Positions 5,460 to 10,856 of a stretch of 10,856 nucleotides of DNA are shown here, piece after piece. Origin of the DNA: Rhizobiaceae bacterium (GTDB lineage: Bacteria; Pseudomonadota; Alphaproteobacteria; Rhizobiales; Rhizobiaceae); NCBI GenBank assembly GCA_021648425.1, contig JAKISV010000093.1, positions 1 to 10,856 on the forward strand, given 5' to 3'. Numbering within the stretch: position 1 is the first letter of the stretch; each line of letters begins with the position of its first letter. A program made the translations under genes and the position numbers. The notes beneath the pieces were generated by a model. The model was given only the letters and a program-made list of their open reading frames with translations. It was not told the origin of the DNA and did no database searches.

Positions 5460-7247
5460 TCATTTTGTCTGTACGGCCCGGCATTCGGCAAATACCTTCA
5501 GTTCACACCCCTCGCATTTTCCCTGTTTGCGTAACAGGCGATGCAGAGACTTGAAAACAGCTGGTTTTTCATCAAAAAAGTGGTTATTGCCAATGTGCTT
5601 GATGGCATGGGTTTTGCCAAAAGAATGGTAGACCGCAGGTTTGAGGCCGGCAAAATACAAACCCCCGCCTTCTTCTTCCAGCCTGTCCGCTTCTTCACAC
5701 AGCATTTCAGCGCCGGCCAGGTCGATAAAATTGATGCCATCACTCATCACAACGATGTGCTTTCGTCCTTCTTTTTCGCTGATCTTGAAAAATTTTGACT
5801 GGATGAAATTGATTGACCCAAAATATACTGACATATCAATGCGCAATATTTTCATATGCGGGCATTCATCGAGTGGCTTACTCTCGACATCGGTCAGCAT
5901 GGCGCGGTTATAACGGGTATCCACATCTGGAGCCAGCACTGCAATTTCCGGTGCAGACGTGCGGCCCAGGAATATCACCAGGGAAAGAATAACACCCAGA
6001 TAGATGGCGAATTCGAGTTCGAGAAACAAAGTAGCCAGGAAGGTTGCTATCAAAATTATGGTTTCGGAAGGGTCTGAATCAATCACATGTTTTATCTGTG
6101 CGCGGTCAATCAGATTGTAGGCAACCATCAATATCACCCCACCCATGGCAGCAATTGGCAGATAGGCTGTAAGCGGCGACAACAAAATAACAATCAAGGC
6201 CAGAAATATCGCGGAAAATATCGCGGAAATCGGAGTGACAGCACCTGCATCATAGTTGATGCCGGAGCGGGTAAAGGAGCCTGATCCTGCATAGGAGGAA
6301 AAAAAGCTGCCGAAAATATTCGATAATCCCTGGCCAATAAATTCCTGATTACCGTCAATACGCTGATGAGACTTTGAGGCAATAGATCGCGAAATTGATA
6401 CGGCTTCAATCAATCCCAGCAAGGCTATAGCAAATGCATTGGGGGCAATTTCTTTTAAGGTGCTGATCGAAAAATCCGGCGCAGACAGCGGTGGCAGATT
6501 TCCCGGAATTTCTCCGATCAGTTCTATTCCCTGGGTGCCGTCATTCATTCCAAAAGCGAAGGCGCTGCCAACAATCAGTGCCAGCAACAAATTAGGCCAG
6601 TTCCGGTTGATCTTTTTTATCAGTAATGCGGTCAGCAGAGTAAGTGCCGCTACTGCCAGAACAGCGAGGTTTACCTGATCCAGCTTCTGCCAGATCAGTT
6701 CCCAGGTATGATAAAATGATTCCCCCTTGGGCATTTCTATACCCAGAACATTTTTCATCTGGCTGGTGGCAATAAGGATTGCAGCCCCCGCAGTAAAACC
6801 GATAACAACCGTATGAGATACAAAATTCACCAAAACACCCAGCCGCGCCAGACCAAAGGCAAGCTGATAAACACCGGCCAGAAAAGTCAGGGTCAGGGCC
6901 AAAGACACAAATTCCGGAGTACCTGGTTCCGCATATCCCGATATAGCCGAAAACACCACAATGGAAATTGCAGTTGTCGGGCCGGAAACCAGATGACGCG
7001 AAGAACCAAACAAAGCAGCAATCACCGGCACGGTCATCGCGGTATAAAGACCATATTGCGGCGGCAACCCGGCAATGAACGCAAAAGCCACCCCCTGGGG
7101 CAAAACAATTACTGCTCCGGTAATCCCGGCAAACATATCAGCACGAAGTGTGCGCGCATTCACCTGGGGTAACCAGGCCATAAAAGGCAAAAATACAGCC
7201 AGCGTATTCATGAAACGCGAGTTATACTGGTGTTTTTGTTCGGCCAT
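5460..7247 (-). CDS. SulP-family inorganic anion transporter with STAS domain
   Basis: With the ATG at 7247 the protein has 595 residues, normal for bacterial SulP. The frame is open for another 100 codons upstream, but that part (MSSINHYNLH onward) is not transporter-like and overlaps the start of the divergent YHS gene. The ribosome binding site at 7247 is weak, and an ATG at 7280 would add 11 residues. The membrane domain carries family segments such as ADMFAGITGAVIVLPQGVAF (about 36-55), LPPQYGLYTA, SGPTTAISI and GSGSFTRSGINYDAGA. A run of 10 or more hydrophobic helices follows. The cytoplasmic STAS domain spans about 473-575 and has INFIDLAGAE at about 515-524. The tail has three cysteines, C578, C581 and C589 (KCEGCELKVFAEC). 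SulP proteins carry sulfate, bicarbonate, dicarboxylates or other anions by symport or exchange, and the substrate is not determined here. It sits between sufT and sufA on the suf strand, 78 bp before sufA. Confidence 0.93.
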   Translation of the reverse strand: MAEQKHQYNSRFMNTLAVFLPFMAWLPQVNARTLRADMFAGITGAVIVLPQGVAFAFIAGLPPQYGLYTAMTVPVIAALFGSSRHLVSGPTTAISIVVFSAISGYAEPGTPEFVSLALTLTFLAGVYQLAFGLARLGVLVNFVSHTVVIGFTAGAAILIATSQMKNVLGIEMPKGESFYHTWELIWQKLDQVNLAVLAVAALTLLTALLIKKINRNWPNLLLALIVGSAFAFGMNDGTQGIELIGEIPGNLPPLSAPDFSISTLKEIAPNAFAIALLGLIEAVSISRSIASKSHQRIDGNQEFIGQGLSNIFGSFFSSYAGSGSFTRSGINYDAGAVTPISAIFSAIFLALIVILLSPLTAYLPIAAMGGVILMVAYNLIDRAQIKHVIDSDPSETIILIATFLATLFLELEFAIYLGVILSLVIFLGRTSAPEIAVLAPDVDTRYNRAMLTDVESKPLDECPHMKILRIDMSVYFGSINFIQSKFFKISEKEGRKHIVVMSDGINFIDLAGAEMLCEEADRLEEEGGGLYFAGLKPAVYHSFGKTHAIKHIGNNHFFDEKPAVFKSLHRLLRKQGKCEGCELKVFAECRAVQTK

Positions 7248-7529
7248 GGAAATTACCCGAGCTTGGCTAACCTGCAGCATATTGCAGTGTCGAATTATGT
7301 TGAGGTCGGGGGCGGTTGCTGCCAAATTGCGCTTACCGTCTTGGCCGGTTGACAGTGTTCTAATGCAAATACCTGAATATGAAAACCGGAATTGTTGTCG
7401 CATGGCAAATTCACGGCAGATATTCGCTTTTTGCAGGTCATTCTCACACAAGCGTGTTGCTTTGTTATTTTCAATTCGGATTTCAATTGGATAATAATTT
7501 GCGCAAACCTGTAATATATGGAGATTGTA
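7248..7529. promoter_or_regulatory. Divergent control region of SulP and YHS genes
   Basis: This 282-bp spacer separates two outward-facing genes. On the YHS side it holds a direct repeat, TTTCAATT at 7469-7476 and 7481-7488, each followed by a GGAT (the first copy has one extra C), so the units recur every 12 bp. A perfect 10-bp palindrome TTTGCGCAAA is at 7498-7507. A GATAAT that could serve as -10 is at 7490-7495, without a good -35. For SulP I could not identify a convincing promoter. Confidence 0.4.
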
Positions 7530-7997
7530 ATGATTGATCGAAGACAATTGATTTTCTCAGCCCTGGCAACAATACCTTTGGGCGCAATACTGGCAACAAC
7601 CGGTGTAGCTTCAGCCAAAAAGAACAACTTTACCAACCCATCAACCGGTGTGGCCATCAACGGCTACGACCCGGTCGCTTATTTTACGATGAGTAAACCG
7701 GTGGAAGGCAGTTCTGATTTTTCATCTCAATGGAATGACGCAATCTGGTATTTTTCCAGCGCGCAAAACAAAACAATGTTTGACGCATCTCCTGAAAAAT
7801 ATGCTCCGCAGTATGGCGGCTATTGTGCTTTCGCCGTGAGTTATGGATCCACAGCCTCAACTGTACCGGAGGCCTGGACAATTGTTGATGGCAAACTTTA
7901 TCTGAATTATTCGCTCAGCGTTCGCACCCAATGGCAGTCTGATATTCCTGGAAACATCAAAAAGGCCAACGAAAACTGGCCAGGCGTACTGCAGTAA
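7530..7997 (+). CDS. Exported YHS-domain protein
   Basis: The protein has 155 residues. The ATG at 7530 is preceded by GGAG with 6 nt spacing, which favours it over the in-frame ATG at 7518. The N-terminus MIDRRQLIFSALATIPLGAI with cleavage near ASA|KK (29/30) is a signal peptide. The RR pair followed by QLIF resembles a twin-arginine signal, though a lipid-free Sec signal is possible. The mature part carries the family pattern: GVAINGYDPVAYF (40-52), EKYAPQYGGYCAFAV (89-103), EAWTIVDGKLYLNY, and the ending IPGNIKKANENWPGVL. This matches the group annotated as YHS domain-containing (seleno)proteins. YHS domains are thought to bind metals, as in copper-related ATPases. C99 is the obvious candidate residue and is encoded by TGT, so no selenocysteine is seen. 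It should act in the periplasm, possibly in metal handling. Its stop is only 3 bp from the convergent sufT stop. Confidence 0.9.
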   Translation: MIDRRQLIFSALATIPLGAILATTGVASAKKNNFTNPSTGVAINGYDPVAYFTMSKPVEGSSDFSSQWNDAIWYFSSAQNKTMFDASPEKYAPQYGGYCAFAVSYGSTASTVPEAWTIVDGKLYLNYSLSVRTQWQSDIPGNIKKANENWPGVLQ

Positions 7998-8000
7998 GCT

Positions 8001-8399
8001 CTAAAACCAGCCAATCGCCACCTGAGCTTCTTCCGACATCCTGTCTGGTGTCCAGGGCGGGTCAAATACCATATTCACCTGCACATCCATCACCCCTTCA
8101 AGCGGAGCAACTGCATCATGAACCCAGCCGGGCATTTCACCAGCCACCGGGCACCCCGGAGCGGTGAGAGTCATGTCGATTTTTACTGAACGGTCATCTT
8201 CAATATCAATTTTATAGATCAGGCCCAACTCGTAAATATCAGAGGGGATTTCTGGATCGTAGACTGTTTTGATTGCTGCAATAATATCGGACGCCAGACG
8301 TTCGATTTCCTCTTGCGGGATAGGTGAATTTTCACCGGAAACAATAGCTACAGAATTTGGCACATGTTCGCCACTGGTTTTATTATCATTGTCGCTCAT
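8001..8399 (-). CDS. sufT: SUF-associated DUF59/MIP18-family protein SufT
   Basis: The protein has 132 residues. The ATG at 8399 has AGGA about 8 nt upstream. It shows the MIP18/DUF59 signature VYDPEIPSDIYELGLIY (46-62) and the conserved cysteine C83 in LTAPGCPVAGEMPGWV. The ending DPPWTPDRMSEEAQVA is typical of the version found in suf operons, called sufX in some rhizobia. Family members assist maturation of Fe-S proteins in the cytoplasm. The first 25 residues are polar and probably flexible. The gene starts 20 bp after the sufS stop, so the two share a transcript. No terminator separates it from the convergent YHS gene: the two stop codons are 3 bp apart. Confidence 0.93.
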   Translation of the reverse strand: MSDNDNKTSGEHVPNSVAIVSGENSPIPQEEIERLASDIIAAIKTVYDPEIPSDIYELGLIYKIDIEDDRSVKIDMTLTAPGCPVAGEMPGWVHDAVAPLEGVMDVQVNMVFDPPWTPDRMSEEAQVAIGWF

Positions 8400-8419
8400 A
8401 TTTTCATCCTATCAGACTT

Positions 8420-9682
8420 TTAAGCAAAAAAACTGCGGGCTTTCTCAAGCGCTGCCACCAAAACATCCACATCGGATTTGGTGTTATACATGGCAAATGA
8501 TGCGCGGCAGGTTGATGTTACACCAAAACATTCCAGCAACGTTTGCGCACAGTGGGTTCCGGCACGAACAGCCACCCCTTCGCGGTCAATGACCATTGAA
8601 ACATCATGGGCATGAATGCCTTCCAGTTCAAACGAGAAGATAGCTCCCTTGTCCTGCCCGCCATTGGCATCGCCAAATATACGAAGTGAGTTGATTTTCA
8701 TCAGTTGCTCACGAGCATAATCGCGCAACCCATTTTCATGGGTCAAAATAGCATCGCGCCCGATATCTTCTATATATTTCAAGGCCGCACCAAAGCCAAT
8801 TGCCTGTACAATAGGCGGTGTTCCGGCTTCAAAACGGTGTGGCGGGTCGGCATAGGTAACAGTGTCACGGGTAACATCACCTATCATTTCGCCACCACCC
8901 AAAAATGGCCGCATGGTTTTTAGCCTGTCCATCTTACCATAGAGTACACCGACACCTGAGGGGCCGTAGAGCTTGTGGCCAGTCATTACATAAAAATCTA
9001 CATCGAGATCGCGCACATCGAGTGGCAGATGCACCGCCCCCTGGCTGCCGTCAACCAGAACCGGAATATCGCGTTCATGGGAAATGCGGCAGATTTCCTT
9101 GATCGGTACGATCGTGCCAAGAACATTTGACATGTGGGTAATTGCCACCAAACGGGTTTTTTCGCTTAATGCCGCTTCAAATCGATCCATATCGAAGGAG
9201 CCATCCTCATTGACATCCACCCACTTGATGACCGCCCCCTGGCGTTCACGCAGAAAATGCCATGGCACAATATTGGAATGGTGCTCCATGATCGACAAAA
9301 CGATTTCATCGCCATCCCTGATATTGGGCTCGCCAAAACCGTAAGCCACCAGATTTATTGCTTCCGTGGCCGATTTGGTAAAAATTATTTCATCAACACT
9401 ACCCGCACCCATGAATTTTCGGACCTGCTCGCGGGCATTTTCATATGTTTCAGTTGTCGCATTAGAAAGATAATGTAAACCTCTGTGAACATTAGAGTAT
9501 TCGTTCTCATAAACATTAGAAATAGTATCAATAACCACCTGAGGTTTTTGTGCAGATGCTCCACTATCGAGATAAACCAGCGGCTTACCATGCACTTCGC
9601 GGGAAAGAATGGGGAAATCAGCCCGGACTTTATCAACGTCAAATCCTACGCTCGCACTGGTATTAAGGGCGATATCAGCCAT
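8420..9682 (-). CDS. sufS: Cysteine desulfurase SufS
   Basis: This is a complete 420-residue class V aminotransferase-fold enzyme of the SufS (group II) type. It removes sulfur from L-cysteine with PLP, giving alanine and a persulfide for the SufBCD scaffold. K237 in MTGHKLYGPSGVG forms the PLP Schiff base. H134 in EHHSN stacks on the cofactor, D211 and Q214 lie in VDGSQGA, and the persulfide cysteine is C378 in RAGTHCAQ. FEAGTPPIVQAIG (284-296) is also family-typical. I chose ATG 9682, which overlaps the sufD stop by 8 bp. An earlier ATG-type start at 9712 would add ten residues (MRVLRNGWLT) and a longer overlap. Neither has a strong ribosome binding site, so coupling to sufD translation is likely. 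SufE or SufU, its usual activators, are not in view. Confidence 0.96.
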   Translation of the reverse strand: MADIALNTSASVGFDVDKVRADFPILSREVHGKPLVYLDSGASAQKPQVVIDTISNVYENEYSNVHRGLHYLSNATTETYENAREQVRKFMGAGSVDEIIFTKSATEAINLVAYGFGEPNIRDGDEIVLSIMEHHSNIVPWHFLRERQGAVIKWVDVNEDGSFDMDRFEAALSEKTRLVAITHMSNVLGTIVPIKEICRISHERDIPVLVDGSQGAVHLPLDVRDLDVDFYVMTGHKLYGPSGVGVLYGKMDRLKTMRPFLGGGEMIGDVTRDTVTYADPPHRFEAGTPPIVQAIGFGAALKYIEDIGRDAILTHENGLRDYAREQLMKINSLRIFGDANGGQDKGAIFSFELEGIHAHDVSMVIDREGVAVRAGTHCAQTLLECFGVTSTCRASFAMYNTKSDVDVLVAALEKARSFFA

Positions 9683-10856
9683 TGTCAGCCAGCCATTCCT
9701 CAATACGCGCATTCAACCCTTCACCAATATGTTCGACTTCAAGTCCATCAAACACTTCCTCGACAAAAGCAGTAATCAGTAATTCGCGGGATTGTTTTTC
9801 CGGAATACCCCGGGCCATCAAATAGAACAATTGTTCTTCATCAATGTCTGTTACCGTGGCACCATGAGCGCACTGGACATCATCGGCGAAAATTTCCAGT
9901 TCCGGCTTGGCTGAAAATTCAGAAAAGTCACTAAGCAGCAGTGAATTACAGGCCATACGCGCATCTGTGCGCTGGGCTACCTGGGCAACATTAATCTGCC
10001 CCTGAAACACGCCGTGGCCCCTACCCACTACAACATTACGGAAAATTTCATTCGAAATCGTATCGGGCACCAGGTGATCAAGCTTTGTTGTCACATCAAT
10101 ATGAGAATTATCAGCAACCAGATTAACGCCACGAATCTTCAAATCAGCGCCTTCCCCGGCCACTTCTACATTGATTTCCTGACGAACCAGCCTGCAGCCG
10201 GAATTCAGGGACAGAATGGTTAAATCGGCATTTTTACCCAGCTTTACGTTTAACTGGCCAAACCTTGTGGAGCCCGTAGACATGCGTTGATCAATCACCC
10301 AGGTGGCAATAGCGCCATCCCCCAGTTCCAGATCACATACGGTATTTGTCAAAGTGCTGTTTTCAGTGGCGCACAGATGACGCTCGATGAATATTGCAGA
10401 AGCACCGGCGCCAATCTTTACGTTATGGCGTGTAGCACTGGAGCCTTCACCTGTTGCAATATGTGTCAAAGAAACCATATCTTCAATCTGCGCATCGTCA
10501 TTGACAACAATGGTAAGCCCGTCTTTAGCCAGGCCTGAATTCAGCAGGCCAATGGCATCATCAGCCGCAAGTTTTGAAGCATTAACCGATGGAGATTGAC
10601 TGGCAAGAAGTACTTTTTGCGGCAGCGTGGTGGCGAAACCCGGGTAATAAACGCCATCAATGATGGGCAGTTCGATACAGGCGAACTGACTGGGAATTGC
10701 TGCCAATGCCGCTTTTGCTTCTGCTTGCGTTGAAACAACCGGCCCGGGAAACTCTTTCAGCAGATTGCGTAAATCGGTATAATGCCATGCTTCAACGCGC
10801 CGGTTTGGCAGGCCACGGGTTTTGATTTCACCAAGTGCATGAGATGCGCGCGGGCC
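9675..10856 (-). CDS. sufD: Fe-S cluster assembly scaffold subunit SufD, N-terminus beyond the right edge
   Basis: The minus-strand frame is open from the right window edge to a TGA at 9675 and gives 393 residues. Perhaps 20-30 N-terminal residues are missing. The fragment includes the SufB/SufD N-terminal hallmark GLPNRRVEAWHYTDLRNLL at fragment residues 15-33. Then comes the long beta-helix core (ATGEGSSATRHNVKIGAGASA, TTKLDHLVPDT, GHGVFQGQINVAQVAQRTDA). The C-terminal conserved part CAHGATVTDIDEEQLFYLMARGI has C329 and H331. The histidine corresponds to the one implicated in cluster assembly in E. coli SufD. SufD joins SufB and the ATPase SufC to build clusters with sulfur from SufS. Its stop overlaps the sufS start by 8 bp. 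sufB and sufC are expected just outside the window. Confidence 0.95.
   Translation of the reverse strand, partial: GPRASHALGEIKTRGLPNRRVEAWHYTDLRNLLKEFPGPVVSTQAEAKAALAAIPSQFACIELPIIDGVYYPGFATTLPQKVLLASQSPSVNASKLAADDAIGLLNSGLAKDGLTIVVNDDAQIEDMVSLTHIATGEGSSATRHNVKIGAGASAIFIERHLCATENSTLTNTVCDLELGDGAIATWVIDQRMSTGSTRFGQLNVKLGKNADLTILSLNSGCRLVRQEINVEVAGEGADLKIRGVNLVADNSHIDVTTKLDHLVPDTISNEIFRNVVVGRGHGVFQGQINVAQVAQRTDARMACNSLLLSDFSEFSAKPELEIFADDVQCAHGATVTDIDEEQLFYLMARGIPEKQSRELLITAFVEEVFDGLEVEHIGEGLNARIEEWLADNG

Noticed and set aside
7248..7547. 100-codon N-terminal extension of the SulP reading frame
   Set aside because: The extension lacks membrane character, would run through the divergent promoter region and into the YHS gene, and SulP proteins normally begin near the chosen start.
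9675..10706. sufD read as a complete gene starting with TTG at 10706
   Set aside because: The frame stays open to the window edge and encodes the N-terminal SufD hallmark around RRVEAWHYTDLR, so the gene is truncated by the window and does not start at this TTG.

Overview
The window looks like chromosomal DNA from an alphaproteobacterium, most likely of the Hyphomicrobiales (Rhizobiales). Three things suggest this: the suf gene order sufD-sufS-sufT(sufX) with sufA further along, a helicase that closely resembles rhizobial RhlE-type DEAD-box proteins, and the style of the TRAP, SulP and YHS proteins. This assignment rests on remembered family resemblance, not on a search. I see no tRNA, rRNA, CRISPR array, insertion sequence or phage gene. 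Coding is dense and nearly all on the minus strand. Only the helicase and the YHS gene are on the plus strand.

Left part (1-2200). A minus-strand PhzS-like flavin monooxygenase runs off the left edge. It lies downstream of a TRAP-transporter periplasmic binding protein (dctP), and a perfect 10-bp hairpin separates the two. No dctQ or dctM is visible. A 443-bp spacer separates dctP from the divergent helicase gene. It holds a Fur-box-like sequence just upstream of dctP.

Middle part (2201-5000). A complete DEAD-box RNA helicase with a long charged tail converges on a compact minus-strand operon: VOC protein, cupin, then a TfoX N-terminal-domain protein. These three are translationally coupled: ATGA overlap between the first two, and a stop codon touching a TTG start between the last two. 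A consensus-like promoter with a TGTTCT/AGAACA repeat set precedes the operon.

Right part (4998-10856). This is the iron-sulfur cluster assembly (SUF) locus: sufD (5' end cut by the window), sufS, sufT, and about 2.6 kb further on sufA. The gap between sufT and sufA holds a SulP-family anion transporter on the suf strand and, divergent from it, a small exported YHS-domain protein. sufA has its own promoter. SufS supplies sulfur from cysteine to the SufBCD scaffold, of which SufD is one subunit. SufA is the carrier and SufT a maturation factor. A sulfate-type transporter next to them is suggestive but its link to Fe-S assembly is inference.

The observation most worth follow-up is this split suf locus. 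Read-through from sufT would cross the YHS gene in antisense and then reach SulP and sufA in sense, a possible non-contiguous operon. The rest of the window is ordinary, and I see no clear new defence or mobile system.
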